Assembly (NCBI GenBank): GCA_016281435.1
Contig: JAEEIQ010000090.1
Coordinates: 66,496-130,495, forward strand
Length of the DNA: 64,000 nt
Source: Bacteroidales bacterium
GTDB lineage: Bacteria > Bacteroidota > Bacteroidia > Bacteroidales > UBA932
Reading direction: 5' to 3'
In this document: positions 17,190 to 25,576 of the stretch, piece by piece
Position numbering within the stretch: the first letter of the stretch is position 1
Layout of the letters: every line of letters begins with the position of its first letter
Notes under the pieces: model-generated
What the model was told of the DNA's origin: nothing
Seen by the model: the letters and a program-made list of their open reading frames with translations, nothing else
Databases searched by the model: none
Translations under genes and position numbers: made by a program

Positions 17190-17725
17190 GACTTGAAGCC
17201 ACGGATATCGGGGATGTGATGCTCCTGCACACGGAAATGCTCCATGACGAAAGGGGGTATTTCTCGGAAATGTACTCCAGGCGCATACTTCCCGTGAGCT
17301 TCGTCCAGCAGAACGAAAGCAGTTCCGTCTACGGCGTGCTGCGCGGCCTCCATTACCAGAAGCTTCCGCATGCGCAGTCCAAGCTGGTCCGATGCCTGGA
17401 AGGTCGCATCCTCGATGTCGCGGTGGACATCCGCCGCGGCTCCCCGACATTCGGCCGCAGCGTTTGCATGGAGCTTTCTTCGGAAAACCGTCTGCAGCTT
17501 TTCATCCCCACCGGCTTCGCGCACGGTTTCTCCGTCCTCTCTCCGAAGGCCGTCGTACAGTACATGTGCGACGAGTTCTACCACCCTGAATCCGAGGCCG
17601 GAATCAACCCGCTCGATCCTGCCCTCGGGCTGGACTGGGGCCTGTCCGCCCAGGAGATGATACTGAAGGAGAAGGACCGCAAATGGCCCTTCCTAGCCGA
17701 GTCCAAGCCCGATTTTCAATACTGA
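17186..17725 (+). CDS. rmlC: dTDP-4-dehydrorhamnose 3,5-epimerase
   Basis: This 179-residue cupin enzyme converts dTDP-4-dehydro-6-deoxyglucose to the L-rhamnose precursor. Family motifs are DERGYFSEMY (about 22), QQNESSSVYGVLRGLHYQ with the catalytic His near 57, FIPTGFAHGFSVLS (about 105) and the CDEFYHPESEAGINPLDP block holding the catalytic-region Tyr. It follows the export/kinase/phosphatase genes by overlap, indicating that the polysaccharide made here may contain rhamnose or another 6-deoxysugar. The other rml genes are not in this window. Confidence 0.92.
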   Translation: MRLEATDIGDVMLLHTEMLHDERGYFSEMYSRRILPVSFVQQNESSSVYGVLRGLHYQKLPHAQSKLVRCLEGRILDVAVDIRRGSPTFGRSVCMELSSENRLQLFIPTGFAHGFSVLSPKAVVQYMCDEFYHPESEAGINPLDPALGLDWGLSAQEMILKEKDRKWPFLAESKPDFQY

Positions 17726-17730
17726 ATACC

Positions 17731-18738
17731 ATGTTAGTCATACCGAAAGGATACCGCGACCTGCTCGGCAGCGCAGAAGCCAACGAAAGGGCCATCAAGG
17801 CCGTCAAGGACATGTTCCAGCAGAACCTGTCCGCCCAGCTGGCGCTGCTGCGCGTGACCGCCCCGATGGTCGTTCTCTCAGGAACCGGACTCAACGACGA
17901 GCTGAACGGGGTGGAACGTCCCGTTTCCTTCCCTGTGAAGGATCTGGGGGAGCAGCGCGCAGAAGTCGTCCATTCCCTCGCGAAATGGAAGAGGGTGAAG
18001 CTTGCCCGGCTCGGGACCGCTCCCGGAAGGGGTATCTATACGGACATGAACGCCTTGCGTCCGGATGAGGAACTGGACAACATCCACTCCATCTACGTGG
18101 ACCAGTGGGACTGGGAAAAGGTCATCCTTCCGGAAGACAGGAACATGGATTACCTTAAAAGGACGGTCCGGCGCATCTATGAGGCCGTCAAGGTCACGGA
18201 GAACAGGTTGTTCGTGGAATTCCCGCAGCTTGTGCCCGCCCTTCCGGACGAGGTTTCCTTCATATCTTCCGAAGAGCTGCTGCAGCGCTATCCCGACCTT
18301 TCCCCTAAGGAAAGGGAGAACGAGATCACCCGCATTCACGGCGCCGTTTTCGTGACCGGCATCGGTGGCGCCTTGTCCGACGGTCATCCGCACGACGGGC
18401 GTGCCGCCGACTACGACGACTGGACCCTGAACGGGGACTTGCTCCTGTGGAACCCCATATTGGAGAGCGCTTTCGAAATCTCCAGCATGGGAATCAGGGT
18501 GGATGCCGCCGCGCTGCACCGCCAGCTCGAAATCCGCGGGGAGACTTCCAAGGAGAGCCTGTACTACCACAGCGAACTCCTCGCAGGGAGACTCCCGCAG
18601 ACCATAGGAGGGGGAATAGGGCAGTCCCGCCTCTGCATGTTCCTTTTGCGCAAGGCCCATATAGGAGAGATACAGAGCAGCCTCTGGCCCGAAAGCATGC
18701 GCCAGCTCTGCTCGGAAGCCGGAATTGAACTCGTATGA
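17731..18738 (+). CDS. asnA: Aspartate--ammonia ligase AsnA
   Basis: This 335-residue class II aaRS-like asparagine synthetase uses ammonia and ATP. It begins MLVIPKGYRDLLGSAEAN, five bases after rmlC; an in-frame upstream ATG at 17683 lies within rmlC and is rejected. Conserved segments include VTAPMVVLSGTGLNDELNGVERPV, FPVKDL, DQWDWEKVI, FVTGIGGALSDGHPHDGRAADYDDW and IGGGIGQSRLCMFLLRKAHIGEIQ. Length is typical. The stop overlaps the dsbD start by four bases. Confidence 0.95.
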   Translation: MLVIPKGYRDLLGSAEANERAIKAVKDMFQQNLSAQLALLRVTAPMVVLSGTGLNDELNGVERPVSFPVKDLGEQRAEVVHSLAKWKRVKLARLGTAPGRGIYTDMNALRPDEELDNIHSIYVDQWDWEKVILPEDRNMDYLKRTVRRIYEAVKVTENRLFVEFPQLVPALPDEVSFISSEELLQRYPDLSPKERENEITRIHGAVFVTGIGGALSDGHPHDGRAADYDDWTLNGDLLLWNPILESAFEISSMGIRVDAAALHRQLEIRGETSKESLYYHSELLAGRLPQTIGGGIGQSRLCMFLLRKAHIGEIQSSLWPESMRQLCSEAGIELV

Positions 18739-20684
18739 TGAAAAAGATACTGCTTGCCATCGCTTTCCTGGCGCCGGCCATTGCCGTTTCCGCCCAGGTC
18801 CTGCATCCCCTGAGCTGGAGAGTCTCTGCGGAGCAGCTTGAATCCGAAGTATATGAACTTCATGCTGTCGGGACCTTCGCCGCCCCCGGCTGGCATATAT
18901 ACGACCTTTCGGACAACGGGGCCACGGGCCCTTCCGCAACCGTGTTCAAGGTGAGCGGAGTGCCGGTCCTGGATGGCCCCCGCATCGTTTCCGAGGTCCG
19001 TCGGGTGATGGATCCCGCCTTCGGCAGGGAGATAGGCATCTGCCCCGGTCCGGTGGAGATAGTGCAGAAGGTCTCGGTGCCTGGCGGGGAAGCCGCAGAT
19101 GCCGTGGTCACGATAGAATGGCAGTGCTGCAATGACGGCTCCTGCATAGCCCCGGAAGAAGGGGAGTACAAGGTGCGGGTCGGCACTGTCGTGAAGGAGG
19201 CCTCGGCGAAGCCTGCCGGGAGCAGCGGACGTTCGCTCTGGGCCCTCATCCTCGAGGCCATAGCCTGGGGTTTCGTCGCCCTTCTGACTCCCTGTGTCTT
19301 CCCCATGGTCCCGATGACCGTGAGCTTCTTCCTGAAGCAGAATGACAAGGCCGGAGGCCGAAGGCGCGGTCGCTGGCTTGCCTCGGTATTCGGGCTTTCG
19401 ATAGTGGCCCTTTACACGCTTCCCATCGCCGTGATCATCCTGGTCACGTATCTGACGGGAGGCGCCGCCGTGACAGCGGATATCTTCAACTGGCTTGCCA
19501 CGCACTGGCTGCCGAACATCCTGTTCTTCATTATCTTCATGGTGTTCGCCGCCTCCTTCTTCGGGGCTTTCGAGATCACGCTGCCGAGTTCGCTCGTCAA
19601 CAGGTCCGACGCGAAATCGGACAAGGGCGGGCTGGTCGGAGTCTTTTTCGTGGCCCTGACGCTGGTGCTGGTCTCGTTCTCATGTACCGGGCCGATCGTG
19701 GGCTCCGTGCTTATCAAATCCACCCAGGGACAGTTCTGGGAGCCCATAGTCACGATGCTGGCCTTCTCCGTCGCGTTCGCCCTGCCGTTCACCGTGCTGG
19801 CCTTCGTGCCTTCGCTGCTCAAGAAACTTCCCAAGAGCGGCGGATGGCTGAACAGCGTGAAGGTGGTGCTCGGCTTCATCGAGGTCGCCCTCGGGTTCAA
19901 GTTCCTCAGCGTCGCCGACCAGACCTATCACTGGGGCCTTCTCGACCGTGAAGTGTACCTGGCCATCTGGATAGTCGTCTTCACCCTTCTCGGGCTCTAT
20001 CTGCTCGGCAAGATCCGTTTCGCAAACGACAGCCCGGTGCAGCACCTGACTGTTTTCCGCCTGGTGCTGGTCATCGCCGTGTTCAGTTTTGTGGCCTATA
20101 TGGTTCCCGGGATGTGGGGCGCCCCCCTGAAGGCCCTTTCGGGCTATCTTCCGCCGATAACGACTCAGGATTTCAACCTTGACAGGCCGGCCCCGGTGAC
20201 ATACGCGGCTGGTGAGCCGCAGCGGTCCGGGGAGCGGAAGTATGCCGATTTCCTCGAACTTCCATACGGTATCGAGGCCTGGTTCGACTATGGGCAGGCC
20301 CGCGAGGCTGCGCTGGCTTCCGGCAAACCTCTCCTCGTCGATTTCACCGGCCACGGCTGCGTGAATTGCCGTGAGATGGAGACGCGAGTGTGGTCTGACC
20401 CGCGCGTGCTGAAGATGATGAAGGAGGATTACGTGGTCTGCGCACTTTTCGCCGACGACAAGAAAATCCTTCCGGCGGAGGATTGGGTCACGACGCCCGA
20501 CGGCAAGGTGCTCAAGAGCCTCGGGAAGGTCAATTCCTGGTTTGCGATGACGCGCTTCAACGTCAACGCCCAGCCTTATTACGCAATCCTCGATCCCGTC
20601 ACCGAAGCGCACAAGGTACCTTCACGGGGCTACAATCTCGATGTCGAAGCCTTCGTGGAGTTCCTCCGCGAGGGCTTGAAATGA
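18735..20684 (+). CDS. dsbD: DsbD-like thiol:disulfide interchange protein
   Basis: This 649-residue membrane reductase passes electrons from cytosolic thioredoxin to the periplasm. It has a signal peptide (ending near VSAQ, residue 21) and an N-terminal DsbD-alpha-like domain (about 25-150) containing the Cys-rich CCNDGSC segment. The central eight-helix domain holds the TPCVFPMVP and SFSCTGPIVG redox cysteines. The C-terminal thioredoxin domain (about 510-649) has the CxxC motif GHGCVNCREME. All three modules and their cysteines are present, so it should be active. It overlaps asnA by four bases. Confidence 0.93.
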   Translation: MMKKILLAIAFLAPAIAVSAQVLHPLSWRVSAEQLESEVYELHAVGTFAAPGWHIYDLSDNGATGPSATVFKVSGVPVLDGPRIVSEVRRVMDPAFGREIGICPGPVEIVQKVSVPGGEAADAVVTIEWQCCNDGSCIAPEEGEYKVRVGTVVKEASAKPAGSSGRSLWALILEAIAWGFVALLTPCVFPMVPMTVSFFLKQNDKAGGRRRGRWLASVFGLSIVALYTLPIAVIILVTYLTGGAAVTADIFNWLATHWLPNILFFIIFMVFAASFFGAFEITLPSSLVNRSDAKSDKGGLVGVFFVALTLVLVSFSCTGPIVGSVLIKSTQGQFWEPIVTMLAFSVAFALPFTVLAFVPSLLKKLPKSGGWLNSVKVVLGFIEVALGFKFLSVADQTYHWGLLDREVYLAIWIVVFTLLGLYLLGKIRFANDSPVQHLTVFRLVLVIAVFSFVAYMVPGMWGAPLKALSGYLPPITTQDFNLDRPAPVTYAAGEPQRSGERKYADFLELPYGIEAWFDYGQAREAALASGKPLLVDFTGHGCVNCREMETRVWSDPRVLKMMKEDYVVCALFADDKKILPAEDWVTTPDGKVLKSLGKVNSWFAMTRFNVNAQPYYAILDPVTEAHKVPSRGYNLDVEAFVEFLREGLK

Positions 20685-20693
20685 TTTGTTCCC

Positions 20694-21569
20694 ATGAAAC
20701 GCCTGCTGGTGATTGTCCTGGCCCTGACGGCGCTGAGCTGCGTCTGCCGGGCTGCCGTTCCCGAAAAGGACATCGTCATAGACACCCTGGTCTATGCCCG
20801 TCCCGGAGGGTATCCGCTGAACATGTACCTGGTGCGCCCTGCAGCCGTGCAGGAGGCCCTTCCTTGCATTGTTTTCGTGCCGGGATCGGCCTGGAAAAAA
20901 CAGCGTATGGGCGGCAGCATGAAATATGCCGTTCCCATGGCGCGCAGGGGATTCGCGGTCGCCTGCGTGGAGTACCGTCCCTGCAGCGTGGCCCTTTTTC
21001 CCGCGCAGGTGGAGGATGCCAAGACCGCGGTCCGTTTCCTCAGGCGGCGGGCGGAGGATTTCCGTGTGGACCCTGCCAACATTTTCGCATGGGGTACTTC
21101 CTCCGGCGCGCATACCCTTCTTCTGCTGGCTTTCTCGCAGGATTCTTCGCTCATGGACCCGGAGCCTGCGGATCCCGTTCCGTGCCGGGTGAACGCTGTC
21201 GTGGACTTCTACGGTCCGACCGAACTGGTGCATGAATTCCGTATCACGAAGGGCTATCAGGAGAACCCCGACGCCAACGGCGGCCTGCTGCTGGGAGACC
21301 CCGTCGAACAGAAACGGGACGTGGCCCTAAAGGCCAGTCCGCTGTATTATGTCCATCCGTACGCGGTGCCCGTCCTTGCCGTCCATGGGGACGCGGACAA
21401 GGTCGTTCCGGTCGAGCAGACTTACTGGATGAAGGAGCGTATGGAAGAGTGCGGCGCAAGGGTGGAGAGCCTGATCCTTCCGGGCCAGGGACACGGCGGC
21501 GCGGCTTTCCTGGGTACTGACGTGCTGGATCGCTGCGAGGCCTTTATCCGCTCCTGCATGGCCCGCTGA
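20694..21569 (+). CDS. Secreted alpha/beta hydrolase (esterase-like)
   Basis: This 291-residue protein starts with a signal peptide (KRLLVIVLALTALSCVCRA) that also contains a possible lipobox LSC. The hydrolase fold shows an oxyanion-region segment VFVPGSAWKK in place of the classical HGGG, nucleophile elbow WGTSSG (Ser near 142), acid in HGDADKVV and His in GQGHGGAAF. It resembles BD-FAE/acetyl-esterase-like enzymes that de-esterify polysaccharide or xylan in Bacteroidota. The exact substrate is unknown. Confidence 0.8.
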   Translation: MKRLLVIVLALTALSCVCRAAVPEKDIVIDTLVYARPGGYPLNMYLVRPAAVQEALPCIVFVPGSAWKKQRMGGSMKYAVPMARRGFAVACVEYRPCSVALFPAQVEDAKTAVRFLRRRAEDFRVDPANIFAWGTSSGAHTLLLLAFSQDSSLMDPEPADPVPCRVNAVVDFYGPTELVHEFRITKGYQENPDANGGLLLGDPVEQKRDVALKASPLYYVHPYAVPVLAVHGDADKVVPVEQTYWMKERMEECGARVESLILPGQGHGGAAFLGTDVLDRCEAFIRSCMAR

Positions 21570-21582
21570 CGCGGTCTTCCGA

Positions 21583-22782
21583 TCAGAGTTCTATCCTTCC
21601 GGGATATGTCTCCAGTGCCTTTGCGAGGCAGGTCAGTGCCTTTGCGAGGTCTTCCTTGTTGAGGACGTAGGCGATGCGGACTTCGTGCTTGCCTTCGCCC
21701 GGCTCCGTGTAGAAGCCGGATGCCGGCGCCATCATCACGGTAGCTCCCTCGTACTGGAATTCAGAAAGACACCAGATGCAGAATTCCTCCGCGTCGTCGA
21801 CAGGCAGGCGGGCTACGGTGTAGAACGCTCCCATGGGGATGGGAGAGTACACTCCCGGGATCTTGTTGAGCCCGTCGATGAGGAAGTTGCGGCGGTCGAC
21901 ATATTCTTCGTACACGCCCTGCAGGTATTCTTTCTGTACCCCTATAGAGGCTTCGGCGACTATCTGGCCGATAAGCGGGGGGCTCAGGCGGGCCTGGCAG
22001 AACTTCATCACGGCGTCGTGTATCTTCTTGTTCTTCGTGCAGAGGGCCCCGATGCGTATTCCGCATTCTGAGTAGCGCTTCGAGACGGAGTCGAAAAGCA
22101 CCACGTTTTCTTCTATGCCTTTGAGGTGGAAGGCGGAGATGTAGGGCATCCCGGTGTAGATGAACTCCCTGTACACCTCGTCGGAGAAGAGGTACAGGTC
22201 GTGCTTCTTCACTATGTCGCGCAGGCGGTTCATTTCGGCCCGAGTGTAGAGGTATCCCGTGGGGTTGTTGGGGTTGCAGATGAGTATGGCCTTGGTCCGG
22301 TCGGTGATCTGCTCCTCGAAAGCTTCGATGGAGGGCAGGCGGAAGCCGTTCTCGATGCTGGTCTTGACAGAGCGTATCACCACGCCGACGGAGATGGCGA
22401 AGGCCATGTAGTTGGCGTAGAAGGGGTCCGTGACTATGACTTCGTCCCCGGGGCTCAGGCAGGCCAGGAAAGCGAACAGCACGGCTTCGGAGCCTCCGGT
22501 GGTGATTATTATTTCGTCAGGGGAGAGGAAGATGCCGTACTGGGCGTAGTACTCGACCATCTTTGTCCTGAGGCTCAGGTAGCCGTCGGAGGGGGAGTAC
22601 TCGAGTATTTTCCTGTCTATGCTCTTCAGGGCATCCAGCCCGCACTGCGGAGTCGGGATGTCCGGCTGGCCGATGTTGAGGTGGTAAACGTGTATGCCGT
22701 TGCGCTTTGCGGCGTCGGCATATGGTGCGAGGCGCCTGATCGGCGAGCTCGGCATATTCACTGCTCTCTGGCTTATCTGCAT
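21583..22782 (-). CDS. Class I/II PLP-dependent aminotransferase
   Basis: This 399-residue fold-type I aminotransferase resembles aspartate/aromatic aminotransferases of the AAT-1-gamma type. Substrate/PLP residues are visible in LNIGQPDIPTP (about 37), TTGGSEAVLFAF (about 95), DPFYANY (about 120), CNPNNPTG (about 170), SDEVYREF (about 205), the Schiff-base lysine in SVSKRYSECGIRIG (about 240) and the C-terminal EVRIAYVLN Arg. It begins with QISQRAVNMPSSPIRRL, typical for the family. Specificity is uncertain. A TATATTTG -7 box (22811-22804) precedes it. Confidence 0.9.
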   Translation of the reverse strand: MQISQRAVNMPSSPIRRLAPYADAAKRNGIHVYHLNIGQPDIPTPQCGLDALKSIDRKILEYSPSDGYLSLRTKMVEYYAQYGIFLSPDEIIITTGGSEAVLFAFLACLSPGDEVIVTDPFYANYMAFAISVGVVIRSVKTSIENGFRLPSIEAFEEQITDRTKAILICNPNNPTGYLYTRAEMNRLRDIVKKHDLYLFSDEVYREFIYTGMPYISAFHLKGIEENVVLFDSVSKRYSECGIRIGALCTKNKKIHDAVMKFCQARLSPPLIGQIVAEASIGVQKEYLQGVYEEYVDRRNFLIDGLNKIPGVYSPIPMGAFYTVARLPVDDAEEFCIWCLSEFQYEGATVMMAPASGFYTEPGEGKHEVRIAYVLNKEDLAKALTCLAKALETYPGRIEL

Positions 22783-22803
22783 TTTTATTTTCTTAAAAAC
22801 TTA

Positions 22804-22811
22804 CAAATATA
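22804..22811 (-). promoter_or_regulatory. -7 box of aminotransferase promoter
   Basis: On the minus strand this reads TATATTTG, 22 bases before the aminotransferase ATG. It lies back-to-back with the tRNA promoter box at 22823-22830. No clear -33 box at the ideal distance. Confidence 0.5.
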
Positions 22812-22822
22812 AAAAAAATCAT

Positions 22823-22830
22823 TATCTTTG
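22823..22830 (+). promoter_or_regulatory. -7 box of tRNA-Val promoter
   Basis: TATCTTTG matches TAnnTTTG and lies 16 bases before the mature tRNA 5' end, as often seen for stable RNA genes in Bacteroidota. The -33 region is AT-rich without a clear TTTG. Confidence 0.55.
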
Positions 22831-22846
22831 CATCCCCAAACTAAAT

Positions 22847-22921
22847 GAGGCTTTAGCTCAGCTGGTTTAGAGCGCTTGCTTGACAGGCAAGAGGTCAGCA
22901 GTTCAAATCTGCTAAGCCTCA
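22847..22921 (+). tRNA. tRNA-Val (anticodon GAC)
   Basis: A complete cloverleaf can be folded by eye. The acceptor GAGGCTT pairs perfectly with AAGCCTC (discriminator A), the D arm is GCTC/GAGC, and the anticodon arm CTTGC/GCAAG has loop TTGACAG and hence anticodon GAC. The T arm AGCAG/CTGCT has loop TTCAAAT. The 3' CCA is not encoded. GAC decodes GTC/GTT valine codons. Confidence 0.95.
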
Positions 22922-22927
22922 CTCGGA

Positions 22928-22977
22928 AAGAGGATGACTAAAAAGTCAATATGACTTGAGGTCATCCTCTTTTTTTT
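22928..22977 (+). terminator. Intrinsic terminator after tRNA-Val
   Basis: AGAGGATGAC (22929-22938) pairs with GTCATCCTCT (22961-22970), with an inner AAGTCA/TGACTT stem, and is followed directly by a run of eight T. It sits just after the tRNA and should end that transcript. Confidence 0.85.
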
Positions 22978-23068
22978 GATGCCTCCCGGTAATCCTCCGT
23001 GGCGGGCAACACCCCCGGGCTCTCGGCTCCGTGGCGGTTAATCTCCTTTGCAGCAGTCACTTAAATAG

Positions 23069-23100
23069 TGTCGCTTCCATCGAAATCGATGGAAGCGACA
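23069..23100. repeat. Perfect 15-bp inverted repeat in an otherwise gene-free gap
   Basis: The arms at 23069-23083 and 23086-23100 (TGTCGCTTCCATCGA and its complement) are separated by two bases. There is no T-run on either side, so a simple terminator is unlikely. The rest of 22980-23197 between the tRNA terminator and the rny stop holds no gene I can support, only GC-rich partial repeats of the type CTCCGTGGCGG (about 22997 and 23027). Confidence 0.6.
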
Positions 23101-23197
23101 GTGCTTTATTTGCTGCTAATCAGCCGTTTATCTGCCACGGGCGCCGGGGAGTACGGTCCTCAGGGGCAAGGCCCCGTCCCGGCTCCGTCTGGCTGTA

Positions 23198-24736
23198 TTA
23201 CTTCGCGTAGGCGACCGAGCGGGTTTCGCGGATGACCGTAATCTTCACCTGGCCGGGATAAGTCATCTCGTCCTGGATCTTCTGCGCGATGTCGGTGGAG
23301 AGGCGTGCGGCCTGGTCGTCGCTGACCTCTTCCGCGCCGACTATGACGCGTAGCTCACGGCCCGCCTGGATGGCGTAGGACTTGGTCACGCCGGGATAGG
23401 ACGCTGCCAGATCTTCCATGCCCTTGAGGCGCTTGATATAGCTTTCGATGACTTCGCGACGGGCTCCGGGACGCGCTCCGGAGATGGCGTCTCCGACAAG
23501 TACCAGGGGAGCGATGATCGTAGTCATCTCCATCTCCTCATGGTGCGCTCCTATGGCATTGCAGATCTCGGGACGCTCCTTGTACTGCTCCGCAAGCTTG
23601 GCTCCCAGAAGGGCGTGAGGCAGTTCGGGATCGTCTTCGGAGACCTTTCCGATGTCGTGTAGGAGTCCAGCACGCTTGGCAAGCTTAGGATTCAGTCCGA
23701 GCTCGGCAGCAAGGATGGAGCAGATGTTCGCCACTTCGCGGGAGTGCTGAAGCAGGTTCTGACCATAACTGGAACGGTATTTCATGCGGCCTATAAGCTT
23801 TACGAGCTCGATGTTGAGGCCGTGGATTCCGAGGTCGATGCAGGTGCGCTTGCCCGTCTCGAGTATCTCCTCTTCGAGTTTCTTGCTGACTTTAGCGACC
23901 ACTTCCTCGATGCGGGCCGGATGGATGCGGCCGTCGATGACGAGCTGGTGCAAGGCAAGGCGCGCAACCTCGCGGCGCACCGGGTCGAAGGCGCTGAGAA
24001 GGATGGCATCAGGCGTATCGTCGACGACGATCTCGACTCCTGTCGCAGCCTCGAGAGCGCGGATGTTGCGGCCCTCGCGTCCGATGATGCGGCCCTTGAT
24101 CTCGTCATTCTCGATAGGGAATGAGGTGACCGCGTTCTCGATGGCCGTTTCAGTCGCCGTGCGCTGGATGGTGTTGATTATGATGCGCTTGGCTTCCTTG
24201 GCCGCGTTCATCCTGGCCTCGTCCATCGTGTCGTTGATATAGGCCTGGGCCTCGGTTCGGGCCTCCGCCTTCATGTTTTCGACGAGCAGGTTCTTCGCGT
24301 CCTGCGCGCTCATCCCGGCGACTGCCTCGAGCTGTTTGTTCGCCTGGGCCCGAAGGGCCTCGCACTCTTCCATCTTCTTCTCCAGTTTCTCCTTCTGCGC
24401 GTTGACCTGTCCCTTTGCCGAGTCGAGTTCATGCTGCTTGCGACCGAGTTCGCTATTCATCTGGTTGAGCTGGCCCTCGCGCTGCCTGATCCTGTTCTCG
24501 GCCTCGCGGATCTGGTCGTTCTTCTTCGTGACCATCTCCTCGTGTTCGGCCTTCAGCTGTAGGAATTTCTCCTTCGCCTGGAGGATCTTTTCATTCTTGA
24601 TTCTTTCTCCATCCGCCTCCGCCTTAGCGATTATCGCGTCCCCGCGGCCCTTCTGCAGGGCTTTGTGCAGGATTATGTAAATGGCCAGGGATACTGCCGC
24701 ACCCGCTGCTGCTGCCAATAAGTAAAGATACCACAT
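23198..24736 (-). CDS. rny: Ribonuclease Y
   Basis: This 512-residue membrane-anchored endoribonuclease starts mRNA decay. An N-terminal membrane helix (about 2-24) is followed by a long charged coiled coil (about 30-180), the KH domain ([23 protein letters not shown], about 213-235) and the HD metal domain with [17 protein letters not shown] and the catalytic [11 protein letters not shown] motif (about 360). The C-terminal extension ends [18 protein letters not shown], as in the family. Length is standard. It lies downstream of zapA and the probable 6S RNA on the same strand. Confidence 0.96.
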   Translation of the reverse strand: MWYLYLLAAAAGAAVSLAIYIILHKALQKGRGDAIIAKAEADGERIKNEKILQAKEKFLQLKAEHEEMVTKKNDQIREAENRIRQREGQLNQMNSELGRKQHELDSAKGQVNAQKEKLEKKMEECEALRAQANKQLEAVAGMSAQDAKNLLVENMKAEARTEAQAYINDTMDEARMNAAKEAKRIIINTIQRTATETAIENAVTSFPIENDEIKGRIIGREGRNIRALEAATGVEIVVDDTPDAILLSAFDPVRREVARLALHQLVIDGRIHPARIEEVVAKVSKKLEEEILETGKRTCIDLGIHGLNIELVKLIGRMKYRSSYGQNLLQHSREVANICSILAAELGLNPKLAKRAGLLHDIGKVSEDDPELPHALLGAKLAEQYKERPEICNAIGAHHEEMEMTTIIAPLVLVGDAISGARPGARREVIESYIKRLKGMEDLAASYPGVTKSYAIQAGRELRVIVGAEEVSDDQAARLSTDIAQKIQDEMTYPGQVKITVIRETRSVAYAK

Positions 24737-24765
24737 AGCTAATATATAATGTTTAAAGTCTTCAA

Positions 24766-24799
24766 CAAAAAAGCCTCACTCCCTTCCGGGGGGTGAAGC
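24766..24799 (-). terminator. Intrinsic terminator between the 6S-like RNA and rny
   Basis: On the minus strand GCTTCACCCCC pairs, with one mismatch, with GGGAGTGAGGC around a GGAA-type loop, followed by TTTTTT. It would stop read-through from zapA/6S RNA before rny. Confidence 0.6.
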
Positions 24800-24805
24800 A
24801 GATTT

Positions 24806-24958
24806 AAAAAAACCGCCGGTCCGTCAGACAGAAAATATTCTGTACAAGATTTGGGCTCCGCACTGGTTCTGGCTTCCGGTCTGTGCCGGCCTGTCATCCG
24901 CAGTCGAGTCGACCCGGTTCCTTGGAACTTGTTGTTTTCAGCTCGAAGGGACCGGCGG
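24806..24958 (-). ncRNA. ssrS: Probable 6S RNA (Bacteroidales-1 type)
   Basis: Directly after the zapA stop, the minus strand shows a closing stem GGACCGGCGG (24822-24813, 3' arm) pairing with CCGCCGGTCC (24958-24949, 5' arm). It encloses about 125 bases with further partial pairing and a large internal bulge, and ends in seven T. A long rod closed by a GC-rich stem with a central bubble is the 6S RNA architecture, and 6S RNA is next to zapA in many bacteria. 6S RNA binds housekeeping RNA polymerase and dampens transcription in stationary phase. Identification rests on shape and location; I could not run a covariance model. Confidence 0.6.
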
Positions 24959-25246
24959 CTATTTCTCAAGACCGGACAGATAGGATTCGGCCTCCTGCGA
25001 AATCTGCCCTATATCCTTCTTCAGGGCAGCCAGTTCGCTCATGGTCTGAATCCGGCCCATACATTCGTTCAGCGCGACGAATACCATTTTCTGCTGTATC
25101 TTCCTGTCCGGGAACTTCTTGTCGTATTCGGTCAGCAGAGCGTTTATCCTCTCCGCCGCAAGCCTCATGATGCGCTCATGCTCGGGCCCGTGCGCCGTAA
25201 GGGGAAAACTTTCCCCCGCAATCTGCAAGGTGATGCTCTGATCCAT
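24959..25246 (-). CDS. zapA: Cell division protein ZapA
   Basis: This 95-residue protein has the ZapA pattern: N-terminal ITLQIAGESFPLTAHGPEHERIMRLAAERIN domain, then a C-terminal coiled coil (QQKMVFVALNECMGRIQTMSELAALKKDIGQISQEAESYL). ZapA bundles FtsZ filaments at midcell. Start chosen at ATG 25246, whose last-base overlap with the upstream stop (TGATG) gives coupling; an upstream in-frame start would lie inside the previous gene. Confidence 0.88.
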   Translation of the reverse strand: MDQSITLQIAGESFPLTAHGPEHERIMRLAAERINALLTEYDKKFPDRKIQQKMVFVALNECMGRIQTMSELAALKKDIGQISQEAESYLSGLEK

Positions 25247-25527
25247 CAGTTGTTCTCCAGAAATCCGATACATTTGTCAATCTCGGCGATCAGGGCATCC
25301 AGCCTTGCGCGTGCATCCCGGTTGGGGGAGGAACCGAATGCTCCCGACAGTTTGAGATTGTCTATCTGTCTAGTCAATTCTTCAACCTGCTTCCGGTAGG
25401 CCATCACGGCCGCCTCGCTCTCCGCAAGACGTCCGGCAAGTTCTTCTTTGCGCTGCTTCTCACCTTCGTAAAGGGCTATGAGCTTCGCAAAACTCTGACG
25501 GATATCTTCGAGTACAACGGCTGCCAT
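25246..25527 (-). CDS. Small coiled-coil protein, ZapB-like
   Basis: This 93-residue protein is almost entirely helical and coiled coil (about 8-60, heptads through EGEKQRKEELAGRLAESEAAVMAYRKQVEELTRQIDNL). A second short helix at 70-90 follows a Ser/Asn-rich break. It sits immediately upstream of, and coupled to, zapA, as a small coiled-coil gene does in many Bacteroidota. A role as a divisome partner of ZapA (ZapB analogue) is inference from shape and position. Confidence 0.7.
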   Translation of the reverse strand: MAAVVLEDIRQSFAKLIALYEGEKQRKEELAGRLAESEAAVMAYRKQVEELTRQIDNLKLSGAFGSSPNRDARARLDALIAEIDKCIGFLENN

Positions 25528-25544
25528 TTAAACCTACTTTCGTA

Positions 25545-25552
25545 CAAAGATA
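25545..25552 (-). promoter_or_regulatory. -7 box of the zapB-like/zapA unit
   Basis: Minus-strand TATCTTTG, 18 bases before the ATG at 25527. A plus-strand TACTTTTG at 25565-25572, four bases before the polymerase ATG, may mark the divergent promoter. Neither has a clear -33 box. Confidence 0.45.
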
Positions 25553-25576
25553 GCAATTTTTCTTTACTTTTGTATC

